Assembly: GCA_020740775.1 (NCBI GenBank)
Contig: JAHEWK010000030.1
Span: 372,001 to 436,000, forward strand
Direction: 5' to 3'
Source: Ilyonectria destructans
Lineage: Eukaryota > Ascomycota > Sordariomycetes > Hypocreales > Nectriaceae
DNA: 64,000 bases
How positions within the stretch are numbered: position 1 is the stretch's first letter; the number at the start of each line of letters is the position of its first letter. Below are positions 1-11,926 of the stretch, piece by piece. The position numbers and the translations under genes are program-made. Below the pieces are notes generated by a model. The model saw only the letters and a list, made by a program, of their open reading frames with translations. It had not been told where the DNA came from and made no database searches.

Positions 1-3000
1 TGAAGGCCCGGTCCTTCAGAATTCAATAGGGATTCGCTCGGATGACCGGCGTTTCAGGCCGAAATTGAGGGTCCGTGGCCACCAAAGGCGGTGCAGGGCC
101 TTCATTTTTGGACAGATCACCATCATTTTGGCAGGAGCATCAATTATCCCCATCACCGACCAACCATAACCCGCCACCACAACGCAATGGAATCTACGGA
201 TTCGAACGCAATTAAGGATCCCAGGGTTAGGGCGGCTATCGAGCACTACCTACTGGATCTAGAAAGTACCACGCCGCCGAATACGTTGAGGAATTACAAG
301 CCTAAGCAGAAGGAATGGCAGGTTAGTACATGCAGATAGATGCAGATGCATCTGCAACACCTATATACACAGAGGAGGCTCTATTTTACCTTGGATTTTC
401 CTAGTAACGATAAGCAGGGCTGGTGTAAGCAAAACTGGCCTGCTATACCTGCAGGATGGCCTCCACAGGACCCGATTCCATCTGGTCAACAGCTGCCCGG
501 AGATCTCGTCGATGAAGGCAAACTACTGCTCTTTATGAAAGAGGCTGTAGTATCCCGGGCTCCAAGGAAGGGAAAGAGGGCCGCACATGAAAGGAAACAT
601 CACCTCGAGGAACAGGAAGCGAAAAAGGCTGCGAAACGACGGAAATATGCACCAGGTAAGCTAAGCAGTTGCTGCCGTGGAGCAGTCTGGCCCTCGGGAC
701 CCCAGCTCATTCACATCTATTTTAGGGGACACCATCTATGTTGGTGGTAAGGATGGTAGTAGTAGCAGTAGCTCTGACTCTGACTTCGAAATATTCGAGT
801 CCCAGCTTAAACTGCAGTATAATTCTGTACGTGGGTACGTCTCAGCGATCCAAAAGCTCTACGATGAGCAGAAAACTAGGGGGATCAACCCTGCGCCGCG
901 GCCACAAGGCGTGGCGTTGAAAGCTCTCAAGCGCAGTATCCTAGCCACTACGTGGTCTAAGAAGCGAAAAGAGTATACCGATAGAGGCGTGGGGACCTTA
1001 AGAGATGTATACTCGCCGGCGCAGATACCAGACCACACCGCCGTAGCCTGGGCTGAACGAGATCGGATATCTATCGGCAGCGCCTTACGGACCCAGGTCG
1101 ACTTTCTGTTCGGGAATCACATGTTGCTACGGTCGAGTAACCGGCTCCCGATGGAACTGGCGGACTGCTTTTGCCTCGGCCTTCCAAACGAAGGTCTCAA
1201 AACTGAAGGATTTACTACGAAGGCACTGATCGTTGTGATGAACGGCGGGAAGACGAACCAACACGGGCGGATGGAATACGGCGCTGCCCTCCGCCACCGA
1301 GATCCGAGATCCTGTCTTATCGGCGCATTAGCATTCTTCTTCTTCTGGCGTTGGCAGGCGGAAAAGGCTGAGAAATTTCCAGTCTTTGGAAAAAGCGAAG
1401 ACTGGTACGGGATAAAGGTCCTGCGGCGGTCAGCGAAGGAGCCGAAAGGTTAGTGTTGTGTTGTGCCACCGCGTAACTTCGCCCTCCGTCCCCAACACTT
1501 CCTGACTATTATATAGCTCCCCTCTCGTATCAGACTGCTCGTGACTGGACCTCCCGCTTCTATGAGAAGGCAGGTATCAAGGTCAGCAAAGTCAGCCACG
1601 CGCCTCGGGTAGCCGGCACGCAGAATGCAGATATTGCAGGCGTGGCCGAAGGTCAGGTACGTAGTGCAACTAGGTATAGCGGATGTCAGTATAGCACTGG
1701 GCATATCTGAACTGTGGAAATTTGTATGGAGGAATTGCAAATTCGGCTAAAGTCAGCCAAAATTGCATATTCAGCCCTAGTAAAGTGGCCACGCTTTACA
1801 CAACCCCCTGCCTATTACACGATCCTATCTACTTTTACACCTACTCTAACTAACTGCTCACAGATTCGCCGGGCGGGCAGGTGGAATAACGGGGATCAGA
1901 TGACTGGCTGTTACCTTACCTCCCTACCGTTCGAGTTTATGCGGGCAGTGGCCGACTTTGACCCAGAGTGGTCAGGAACCTACTTTGTGCCACGTGCTAC
2001 TGTGCGACCGCCTGCCTCCCTATTAGCTCTGGTCTGGCCTGAACTAGATAAGTGGAAGGCAGCACACGATGACCCTAGTTCAGAGGAAGCCGTGAAGCTC
2101 GGCGTTGAAGCCAATATGGCTGCTGGTGCTTTTCTGGAACTACTGGAGTGGCTACGAGAAGTGGTCCTGCAGGACGCGGTTTTCCTACGCGAGCACTACC
2201 CTTTCCACCCCATCTTCGAAGAGCCGGTCTTTCGCTGTTCGGAGTTCGCAGCGTTCGCGGTCCAAATCAAGGACGCTTGCAAACGTGCGCAGGAGGTATC
2301 ACACGTCACGGCCATTCAGAAAGCAGTCCCGGTAGTCGCAGCTCAACTTCGAACCGTAGCCGCCCAGCAGTTGGCGGCTGAGCAACTAGCTCAACAGAGG
2401 TACACTGAGCTGATGGCGGCTAGTCAGATCCTAGCCACCAAGATGGACGACCTGACTGGCGGTTCCTTTACAGTCACGTGGACCCCTGGAAGGTCTAAGG
2501 CTACCTTGCAATGGGAGGTGCACGCCGGCCATGAACCGCGTCAGCAGAGGCGCCGTGTATCCCCGGAAACTACTCCCACGCCCTTGGCCCGACCCGTTGA
2601 TACTACTCCTCCCACACAAACTGCGGCTGCGCCAAAGCAGGGTCAGGGAAATGGGGAAGCCAGTCAGTCAGTTGCAGAAAGATCTCAACCCCCGAGCTAT
2701 AAGCTCCCGCGAGCCGTTAAGACGGTTCAGGATCTGCTACGTTTGTGGCGCTACGGCCTAGGCGGAATGCCCTCTGTGGATAGCCTTGAACGCGACTGGG
2801 GAACCCACTGGCGACCATCCTCTGAAAAGCAGTATTTCTCTACTAGAAAGATGATCATTGACGAGGTTACTCGGCGGGCTGCAGCAGAGCATATCGCGGA
2901 GGACGTAGTAGCGAAGCAAATGGATGCGGAACGGAAATCTAATTCGCTTGACAAAGTGTTCAAATCCATTAGGAACGACAGGAAGGCCAGGAATTGGTAT

Positions 3001-3352
3001 AGAAGTCTGTAATTAGGTATTACTGTAGATCGAAAATCAGGGGTTTATTGACTGACTTGGTGCAAAATGTTTGTTTTTTGTGTGACCTGGGGCTAGGCCG
3101 GTGCAGGCGGGTGAAATTTTAAACCACCATAACAATTGAACCAAGCGACTCCACAATATGAAAGAACGTGCATTTGATCACCGGAATAGGCGCTATCGGA
3201 CGGTATAGCTTTCACCCTCGTATATCCAGTATTTCGGTCGCAACGGTGTTGCGGAGTTGACATCCGTACTTTTGGGGTGATGTCAAGGGCACGGCGGTAA
3301 TCTGCGGGGTCGGCGGGCGACCCCGCACCAAAAAAGACCTGTGACATCCACT
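1..3352 (+). mobile_element. Crypton DNA transposon, copy 1 (5' end outside window)
   Basis: This matches, without any difference I could see, the reverse complement of the two arrayed copies at 17598-24471. About 85 bases of the 5' end lie before the window. The element has one multi-exon gene for a tyrosine recombinase and little else. The 3' end reads AAGACCTGTGACATCCACT; the 5' end (visible in copies 2 and 3) begins near TGTCACAGGTCTT, so 13 bp recur inverted at the two ends. Cryptons are usually described as lacking terminal inverted repeats. The 3' end joins a sequence that matches the interior of the hAT MITE at 58300-58712, so this copy landed in such a MITE. Confidence 0.9.
187..3012 (+). 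CDS. Crypton tyrosine recombinase (Ndc10-II / GCR1_C type), copy 1
   Basis: This is the element's transposase, a tyrosine recombinase that would cut and rejoin DNA during integration and excision. Proposed exons are 187-321, 418-655, 726-1448, 1517-1656 and 1864-3012. They join in frame to 794 residues. The N-terminal part has the family's YxPKQKEW core-binding signature and, after the first intron, GWC. The catalytic set is complete: Arg260 in HMLLRSSNR, His393-x-x-Arg396 (HAPR), Trp419 in GRW and nucleophile Tyr429 in GCYLT. The block GKTNQHGRMEY is typical of the Ndc10-II domain. Residues about 430-700 are Ala/Gln-rich and probably coiled. From about residue 700 to the end is a GCR1_C DNA-binding domain (LWRYGLGG, DWGTHWR, RKMIIDEV). 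Nothing is broken, so the gene may be active. The fourth intron (207 bp) is longer than the others. Confidence 0.87.
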
Positions 3353-3444
3353 TGACGTCATTTTTTGTATTCCATACGGAGAGAAATTCGTAATCCATAC
3401 AGGAATCGTTCCATATGGAATATGGAATATGGATAGAAAGCCTG
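3353..3444. repeat. Right end of a hAT-type MITE interrupted by Crypton copy 1
   Basis: From the Crypton end onward the sequence runs ACGTCATTTTTTGTATTCCA and then palindromic CCATATGGAATATGG blocks. It closes with GATAGAAAGCCTG, the same 13-bp terminus as the complete MITE at 58300-58712. The TGACGTCA next to the junction also exists uninterrupted at about 58408 in that MITE. The other half of this MITE lies outside the window. Confidence 0.75.
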
Positions 3445-3908
3445 GCAGGTGGGCTCAGCAACGCCTCTGCAAGCTCGTAGGAGGCATTAACTGAGCGCCT
3501 TGTCTGGTCAAGCGAAGACTAGGTACTGTGCCAATATACTTACTATGCAGCGATGGGATCTAGCCTCTCTCAGGGATCGATCGTCACGTCCTGAACGTCC
3601 ATCAGTTGAAGAAATATGTTCTGCGGTGCGTCATGGCATACAGCTTGACTACAAAAAGACTTGATTAAGCCCAGAAGAGAAGGGCGCTGGATGATTCTAC
3701 CCTAGTACTGGGTATTCTCCTTACGGCGAAGAAGCCGGGTTAAATAACCAGTAGGATAGATTTGTTCCTCGAGCTGCACATGTTTGACACCCCAAACCAA
3801 CACCGCTATACCGAAAGCCCTATGCTCAACATGTGGCTCAAACTGTCTGAGCAGTATGCTCGAAAATTACCTTCTTATCTGTTGATATCTTAGTATTAAA
3901 CGAGTCGC
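3445..3908. other. Intergenic, 3' flank of the oxygenase gene
   Basis: About 460 bases between the broken MITE and the stop codon of the oxygenase. I see no open frame with protein-like composition, no RNA gene and no repeat. Confidence 0.5.
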
Positions 3909-6900
3909 TTAGTGTTCATACATGATATATTTGTACTCACTAGTCGGGAAAGGTCCCCACTGGCTGCCGTCTTCAGACAAGAACACTTTGAATGCCCCGT
4001 TCACCGTCTTGCTCTTCATCTCACCAGCAGGTCCAGGTGCCCGTCTGAAGTTGTTCAGTCGGGCACATATGCGGAGCATGCTGGCCCCCGCAACAGTGAC
4101 GATGGCACGCCCGAGACAGGCATGGGGACCCCAGCCATGGTGGATGTAGAGATCATCTGGCCGATCTAGTTTGATTTCGTATGGATCAGGGAACTTGGAA
4201 GGATCAAGACCGGCAGTGATAAAATTGGTGAATACTGTGTCTCCGCTTTTGACAGACACGATATCGGGGCCGTCTTGCACGTCTATTTTGTCGGCACCTG
4301 TGACGCGAATCAAGCCGAAGGCTGGTGTGGATAAACGGAATCTGTTCCTCTTAATCAGGATGGGACCTCTTAGGTGTGTGAGTGGTGAGAACCATACCCT
4401 TCTAGAGCGTACTTCTTGAGCTTCTCGAAGGCCTGCGGCTCGTCAGACAGCGCGAGCTTCTTGATCTCAGGCCAGTGCGAGTAGTACTTGTCCGACAAGT
4501 ACAGGTCAATCATCTGAGCCCACTATAACATTCAGTTAGTAAATGATATTCTTTTTACAGAAGGCTCAAGTAAACAATACCCCCTGGGCCTGAGTAGCAG
4601 ATGCGGCAGCAGCAGTGGGGATGATTGTCCAGACAGTGTCATCGACACCTCGTCCGCCATCAAGTAGTCTTTCGACTAGTTGGTCGCCGTAGCTGTTCAG
4701 GGTTGTGTCGGCGGATTGCATACTAAACATCTGTTTCAGTGAGGGAAAGTGTCTTGATTTAATGTCAGCAACTGTCTGCTGCATCACCTCCCCCATTCGC
4801 TTCGTTTCCTTGGCCGCCACGACGCGGTTCTTGAACGACTTTGCTGTGTCCAAGTCGAGGAAGACGTAACCGAAGAGATGGCCGAGCGCATCGGCCAGTG
4901 ACTCCTCTGTATAACTGCCGGACCCTCCGCCATTGCTCTTCAGCGGGATAGCAAAGAAACGACCGACGAATGCCGAATGCGCAAGGTTTCCGATGCTTTT
5001 CGAGGTTAGTGGATTGTGAAGGTCATACGCAATAGGTCACCTACTCTTTCACCACGTCCACTTGGTACGAGTCGCCAATCTTGCGACTGTTCTGACGAAT
5101 GAGTTTGGTGGTCGTCTCTTCGTAGAATCGCCGCACTTCTTCGAGGCCATTTTTGGGGCTGTACAAACAGTCCTGGACCACGGCTCTCTGCCGGGCATTG
5201 GCGGGACTGTCTCCGCTGAGCATGTAGTCATGGTGAGTGAGTTGAAAGGTATGTGCCCCCCCTGTTATGATATCAGTCTTCATTACGTGAAACCGAAGAG
5301 AGGAGTTGAGATGGAGGTAGGCAACTAACATGGGACGCGGAACTGCGACTGGTTCTCTAGCGTATTGACAACCCCCTGCCACGTATTAATTGGTTTTGGA
5401 GGGCCAACGAACACTGGTTTGTTGAAATCCAGGTCCTGCGAGGTGCCAAGCTTGTCGAAGATCTCTTTATTTCCTTCTGGAGTGGTGAAGGGGTACAGAG
5501 CGGACACGCTGTTTGCCCGATACCACCCAGGGAACGCCCTCATCAGGAGCTTATACATTACTCCACCCCCGGCAACATCATAGTCAGAACCAGCCTCATT
5601 GAAACTATTCTCACGTTAGCATAAATGCAAGACAAATTGTGAAACTCTACTAAAAGTCGGGTAGCTCACCCGAAGCTTGTTAGGTTCGAGGGGTTGTAAT
5701 CAACCGAGTAGAACCTGTCTCCACGAACCAGGGCGACAGCATCAGAGAGGATTGAAAATGACGTTGTGAATCCGGGACACAGCCCAGAACCTGGAACGAT
5801 TGATTTCTTGACATCCTCGGCTAGAAGCCCTGGATAAAGCTCGATGTTGTCTGGATGTCCGTAGAGCGCTTCGACTGTATTGCCAGATTAGCACAGAAAT
5901 GTCAACTCATAAGCAGTCGCTAATCTTACGAGCTTCAGCAATAGATGGATCGGGGTTTACGTCCGCTGATAAGAATTAGCTGTAATGCTTTTCCAAGAGA
6001 ACAGGGTGTCCGATTTACTGAACGAAGAATAGGGCTTCAGCTTGAAGAACTCTCTGAGTTCATTCAGTGACGCTAGGCCCCACTCGCGCCCTTGCTGAAT
6101 TCCGTATATCTCGACGACCTTCAGAACACGGGGGATATTCCGAGCCCCAAACGCTCCTACAGATGGTCAAGATATGGTCAGTGAATTAGTCGAAGGAATA
6201 GACCAAGGAGGATCGCATACCAGCCACGCTCTCAGTGGCAGCTTGGAGAAGTTTGATGAGCCCATCATCCGAGAAACTTCCATCCTCAGCCCTTTTCAAG
6301 CCGCCAAACGTCCATTTCTCGGGTTCTAGAGGCATATTCATGGTCCACTGGCGGACACCTTGGAGGAACTTATCGACAGGCATGTCGTCTGGGGGAACAC
6401 CTCATAGTAAGTATAGGGCTCCGAGTAGGAGCATGTATACGACTCACCGATGCTGACATTGGGGCCGAAGATTTCGTAAAAGAGATCATTCGTCCACTTC
6501 TCATCTTGAGCACTCGTAGCACTATGCCATCGATAGATCATGTTGAATTCAGCGCTGACTTGGTTGCCAATTCCTCGAGGGGTTCCCTCCGAGTCGAAGA
6601 CAGTATCGAAGTCTTCTCGCGGGTCCAGTTTCCAATCGGAATGGATGGGGTTACGGTTAAGATTTAAAATGGTTCGCAGGTAGTCACCCAGGATAATGTT
6701 GATGTACAGACCGCAGGTGATGCTGGAGTAGGTTGGTCAGCAAAAGCAGCCATCAAGTCGAGTGCAATATCTTTACAGTCTTCCCGTCTGAAACAGATCA
6801 TTGTCACGTTTTGATTGAGCCTTGCTGTAGTTGGGGTCGTCTTCAGTCATACCCGCCGGTAGGCTGAAGCGCCGACGCTCGTTGATGATTGCCAACTCCT

Positions 6901-7905
6901 GAACAATGTAGTTGTGGAAGCGATTGAAGGCTACAACGAGAGCACAAACACCGGGAGGCTGACTGAGAAATCGGCTTTCGGAAAATGTGTCTTTTTTCAA
7001 GAGCCCATCCTTGAAAGTCCGGACTCTCTTTTGCTCATCCATGTTGTTGCCGTACAGCGGGCCCAGGTCAAGATATGATGAATTTCTTAACTTGGTTCTG
7101 TCTGCCTCGTCAGTGTGGAAAAGATCTGTGCCACATGATTTAGAATAGCCCGAACTTGAAAGAGTGTTTTGGGGGATTGCGGAATTACCGTGGATGATGA
7201 TGGTGGCGAAGTGGAAGAGACTGCTAGAAACCTTCGTGGGGTGTTCCTTTACAGACGTGTTTCGCGCCAGAAGACCTGATACTGTTAGCCTCCTTTCCGT
7301 CTTGACTAGATAGATAGCCTACTTTCGAAAATAACTGATGGATCCGGAAGATTGAGAGGCCCTTGATGCTTTGGAGCGACGCTTCGAGCGTAATGGCTTC
7401 CTGCGGCACCGAGTTTGGGATATGTGATGTTCTATAAAATTACTCGTTAGGTCTCCAGGCTCATCACTCTTCAAAACGGCAAACTTACGTTGTTGGAGCC
7501 ATCAGCGGTGCGGTATCTGAATTCGTCTCCCAGATACGAAATCGGCGGATGCTGCAGGTTGCGCCACAGAGTGTCGATGAACCTTGCATTGAGGTCACCC
7601 CGAAGCTTAGAGTCATCTGGCAGAGACGAGGCAACTTGGATGATGTTTTCCACCTGATACGGCAGAAGTTCCGGTTAATTTCTCGGCACATCACTCGTTA
7701 ATCCGGCAAGTGCTAGAACACCTACGAGGTATTTGCGATCATCAATCTGACCGCCCTTGGAAATCACATCCTTGGCCCCGGCAAGTAGACTCAAATTGGG
7801 TAGAATGCGGCCCGTTTGGCTTAGAAGATCGCGCCGAGCTTCTGAAAGAAGCTCGACTAGGCGTGACTGCACGTTGGTTGGCTTGTTTTCGCTGGAGGAG
7901 TCCAT
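3909..7905 (-). CDS. ppo: Psi-producing oxygenase / linoleate diol synthase (heme dioxygenase-P450 fusion)
   Basis: A fatty-acid dioxygenase fused to a P450 hydroperoxide isomerase. The family makes hydroxylated oxylipins (psi factors) from oleic and linoleic acid that balance sexual and asexual sporulation. Fifteen exons join in frame to 1058 residues: 7905-7726, 7653-7489, 7431-7323, 7275-7189, 7125-6777, 6722-6448, 6388-6221, 6156-6019, 5965-5930, 5874-5670, 5604-5330, 5261-5045, 4995-4581, 4522-4398 and 4341-3909. The peroxidase-like domain has distal His180 in IIIHDLF, and catalytic Tyr360 and proximal His363 in YRWH. The P450 domain has an ExxR at Glu914-Arg917 (EGFR) and heme-thiolate Cys990 in GWGPHACLGR. 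The cysteine is kept, unlike PpoC-type enzymes in which the P450 half is defective, so a PpoA-like bifunctional enzyme is likely. Length fits the family. No lesion was found. Which diol it makes cannot be read from sequence. Confidence 0.93.
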
Positions 7906-9226
7906 GTTTGCGTCAAGAAATGTTCTTGAGAAAATGAAAATGAGAGAGGATCGTTTGCCCATTCGTAGCTACAAATGGTCAGAGTTTTCAGTTCATAAGT
8001 AGGAACAAGCAAACATGTGATATAACACAACTCAAACCCAGAACCACTCGAGCTAGAACTTTGACGCATGTAAGGTACTTTCTCTGACTAACCTTATACA
8101 CGGTTACAGCTACACAGTATTCTAAGAAATCACATGTAAAATCGTCGTACGTGACATGATGTACAGTACGACAGTAAGCTGCTTCGTATAGACATCGATG
8201 GCAGCCTGTATTGACGGCCGCATGGCGCAGAAGATTTCACCGAAGATTACGCGTCTTGCACTTTTACGCAATAATGACCTACTGGCCAGTAGATATTGAG
8301 GGGGTTTCATCCGGCAGTTCGAATGTGCATAAGCCACTTACTTCTCGCCAAAGTCAGCCCGACGACTCCCACTGGCAGCAACTACCATGGACCTTTCCAT
8401 CTTGAAATCGGCTTTTACTAAACCTCGATGACCATTGGTTCCTCAAAAAAATTATTTCGTATTGACATCATTCGTAGTTGACCTCGCCGTTCCATCAATG
8501 GCAAGCTGAAAGATGCGTCTGACATTGTCCGAAGTGAGGCGTTATGAAGTAGGGTGGTAGCTAGCACCATTGGATGTTGTTTTCAGCCAACTCTGCCGTG
8601 CTATCCGTTGACTGCGGGAGAGACATTTCCTACTGGGTTGATGTTGTGTCACCGTAAAAGGTGTGGTAGGAACGGTAGCCTCTTATCTGTAGTATGATTT
8701 TCAGCCGACGGTCTCACAGTCATCAATGTCTTATTAGCATTTGGCATGTGAAGAGGTTGTCTCAAATGAACCATAGTTTGACATGTGAGGATATCGCGTC
8801 GAATGAATCAGGAACTGCAAGGCTGGAGTACCCCGTAACGTTAATACTGTCACTGAAAGCGGTCTAGGAAACTGATTTACAAATGTCACATTTACATGCT
8901 TACGGCGCTACATATGTGTAGTCAAGGGATGTATGTTAGCGTTAAGTATAGGGTAACAGAAACCGCCTTATCACATTGTATAGGACGAGCTTGTATTGTG
9001 GTATCTATATCGTAGTAAGATATAAGATTCATATACTAGCTACTTCGATGGAAACTGAAAACTACGGACACCAATGCACTAACTATAGGAAAAATACAAC
9101 CGCATTTTTACCTACCTGCCGAGCTGTCTATCATCGTGCAACATTATACAACAATCAAGTGCTGTCTCTCACAAACCAATCCTTTGTTGTCCTCCACGTT
9201 CTCTATTGATTCAACTTCCGCACATC
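7906..9226. other. Intergenic between divergent oxygenase and DUF2235 genes
   Basis: A 1.3-kb stretch between two genes transcribed away from each other, so it should hold both promoters. Short open frames here have no recognisable composition. I see no repeat or RNA gene. Confidence 0.5.
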
Positions 9227-10894
9227 ATGGCACCGAACTCCCCCAAGTTGGCAAGCTACAAGCGCATAATCCTCTGCGCCGACGGTACATGGTTGGCGTC
9301 GAATTTGGGAGATGCGTCCAAGCCGTCCAACGTCGCCACACTTGCTCGAGCGATTGCAAGCACCGGCATCAATGAGGATGGTTTAGCCGTCAAGCAGGTT
9401 GTGTCTTACCATTCAGGCCTCGGCTCGGGGGACCTGCCCTTCCAGAAGGCAATATTCGGTGAGTCTCGCCTTGAATCGCACTCCTTCCACCTGAGGACAC
9501 TTGGTTGACTGATTTTTTCTTTTGCGCTTGCAGGCGGCCTGGGCTGGGGTCTTGACAATGATGTTTGCCAGGTCTATGAATTCATCTCCAATAACTATGA
9601 GCCGGGTGACGAGCTTTCCTTCTTTGGCTTCTCGCGTGGGGCCTTCACCGTCCGTTCTGTCGCCGGCCTCGTTTGCGACATCGGGGTCCTCTCAGCAGTG
9701 CACATGCCCCGGTTTGCGGAAATGTGGCAGGCGTATCGCCAAAATACAAGCGGCGAGTCGTTCAGGCGCTCCACTTGGTACCGCAATCATGCCAAAGAGG
9801 TGGGGTTGACAGACGTGAGGGTCAAAATAGTTGGCGTTTGGGACACAGTTGGCGCTCTGGTAAGTGACACAAGCCGCATCACGGATGCTTTCCAATTTGC
9901 TAACGTCTGGGTGAAGGGTATTCCGGAATGGGGTTTTGTGAAGTGGCTCACAAAGGCTGGCGTCCCTGTCAACAAGCAGTACGCTTTCCATAACACGAAT
10001 TTATCAAAACGTGAGTATTGCGAGACACACGGAAGGCGTCCAATAACTAAATAAAAGCCCTCGACTAGGTGTGGACTATGCCTTCCAAGCCCTTGCTATC
10101 GACGAGAAAAGATTGACCTTTCCTCCTACTATTTGGCACAAGACCGACGATAGTCCTGCGAAGGAACTGCAGCAATGTTGGTTCCCAGGCGTACATGGAA
10201 ACATTGGCGGGCAGGCAGATTTCCCACCCACCGCCGGCGATCAGGGAGAGATTGGGAACAACACATTTGCGTGGATGGTGAGCTCTATATATCCAACTTG
10301 CTTACTACACTGCAGTTGGTTAACTGAGTTGTGCCAATCTAGGTGGACAACGTCTCCGGCATGCTCACCTTTGAAGAGGACGCAATCAACACCCTCATTG
10401 AGGAGCATCGGCTGGCAATCAACAACCTCGCCAATGGTTGGGGTTCCGGGCCAATCGTGGACAACTTCTCTGGGATACAAGGTGCCTTCTTCCGACTTCT
10501 CGGACGGCAAGACCGCACACCTGGCGACTATTCAAGGGATCCGGGAGACGGCACCAGTGGCGCTACGAATGAATTCTTCCACCCTATGGTCCGAATCCGC
10601 GAATGGAAGGTCAAGTCTTGGAGCCCGGCGTCGATGCAGGGGTGGACTCTTTCAGAGCCTGACGAAAAGAGAGGGTGGATATGGGTGAAGCAGGGCGTTC
10701 AGCCTTTGTCAGAGTACGTGATGCGCGAGGACAAGAGAATGAGTCTCATGTATAATGAGGCTGGGGCCATCAAGTTCAAAGTTGGGGAGAGTTTGTCCCG
10801 GCTGCTCTGTCCGAGAAACATTCTGTTGGAGCTGGATAGAGACAATGGGATTGTAATGGACAGGGACAATCGGCGTACAAGTGTAGTGGATTGA
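9227..10894 (+). CDS. DUF2235 family alpha/beta-hydrolase (Tle1-like phospholipase fold)
   Basis: Four exons (9227-9458, 9534-10010, 10069-10277, 10343-10894) join in frame to 489 residues. The start follows CACATC and gives MAPNSPKLASYKRIILCADG, the usual N-terminal beta strand with the CADGTW motif. The nucleophile elbow is GFSRGAF with Ser111, and KIVGVWDTVGAL and WFPGVHGNIGG are the standard downstream DUF2235 blocks (the latter carrying the likely catalytic His). Members share the fold of bacterial Tle1 phospholipases; fungal ones are widespread, often multicopy, and of unproven substrate. No signal peptide, so probably cytosolic. A 61-bp piece of exon 3 (10160-10220) is copied into the repeat element just downstream. 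Confidence 0.88.
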
Positions 10895-11258
10895 TCAGGG
10901 AGGATTTCTACTAACTTCAATATCATGCATGCATAGTGAACAGACTGGATCGTGAATCCAAGTTCTCAAACATCTTGAAGGGGTGGGGGACTCGTCACGA
11001 GCCCAGATTCTCTGAAGTGTCTGATTGGGTACGTGTTTTTTCTTCGTTCCGTCCCCTCCCCGCTCTGAGTTCCTGTACATCCTTATACTGAAGTAGCTAG
11101 AAGGATTGCTGTAACAATTACACGCCCAATTATCCAAAATACACACCGTGGCAGTTAATGTCACGAGCTAGGATTGTCAGAAGTGTCTGTTGGATACGGC
11201 TAGGGAGATTGAATCACAAGACTATAGTCTAATTGAAAGCTTGGTTCAGAATCCTTGT

Positions 11259-11319
11259 GAAGGAACTGCAGCAATGTTGGTTCCCAGGCGTACATGGAAA
11301 AGTTGGCGGGCAGGCGGAC
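11259..11319 (+). pseudogene. Captured fragment of DUF2235 exon 3
   Basis: About 61 bp match 10160-10220 of the neighbouring hydrolase gene with only a few mismatches (for example AACATTGG against AAAGTTGG). It is inside the foldback element and has no coding context. The high identity suggests recent copying from this gene or a close paralogue. Confidence 0.75.
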
Positions 11320-11475
11320 AAGATCAATCAATAGAATCACTGCATTCCTCCCCTTCATTTACTAGATTCATCTGGATAAGTGCATCGCAAATCCAACACT
11401 TATCCGGCCCTTATTCCGCCACCTGGGGGTCAATCCAACACTCGTCTAACTTTTGTGGCTTGTAACCAGAGTTGG

Positions 11476-11612
11476 AAATCGATCGTACAGATCGATTCCG
11501 AGCCCTGATCGATCGATTTATATCGATCATCGCCTTCAATCGATCGATATCGATCGAGCGGCCCTCTCAGTCGATCGATATCGATCGCTCATATCGATCA
11601 GACAGAGCCTCA
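11476..11612. repeat. GATC/ATCG simple repeat, block 1
   Basis: Degenerate runs of ATCGATCG with interruptions, self-complementary at many scales. A second block lies at 11813-11926. Between them is about 200 bp of unique sequence. Confidence 0.85.
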
Positions 11613-11812
11613 CGTGACGAGGCAACGAAGCTACAGAATCCTAAAAAGGAAGGTGGTGGGGCGCCTTCCTCCTTAGAAAGCACTCAACAGCAGCGTCTCT
11701 CCACCAATCGCACCTGCCAGGGGTGCTTTGTGGGACATGCGATGTGTTGCGATCCACACAGAGGCAGAATCCAGGGCAGCCTACCCTGCACCTCACCGAT
11801 TTATATATGGAC

Positions 11813-11926
11813 CACCCGATCGACGATCAAATCGATCGACTGGCAGCTCTGATCGATCGATCGAAATCGAAATCGAATCGATTAATCGAATCGATCAAAT
11901 CGATTGGTCGATCGATTTCGAAGCTT
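11813..11926. repeat. GATC/ATCG simple repeat, block 2
   Basis: Same composition as block 1, with added GAAATCGAAATCGAAT variation. Long apparent open frames across it are by-products of the repeat and are not called as genes. Confidence 0.85.

Noticed and set aside
3093..3461. 122-codon frame across the Crypton 3' end
   Set aside because: Recurs in part at each copy because of the shared repeat and continues into different flanks; not a gene.
4342..4397. Possible frameshift in the P450 half of the oxygenase
   Set aside because: A 56-base GT-AG intron restores the ExxR motif (EGFR) and keeps the whole 1058-residue frame open.
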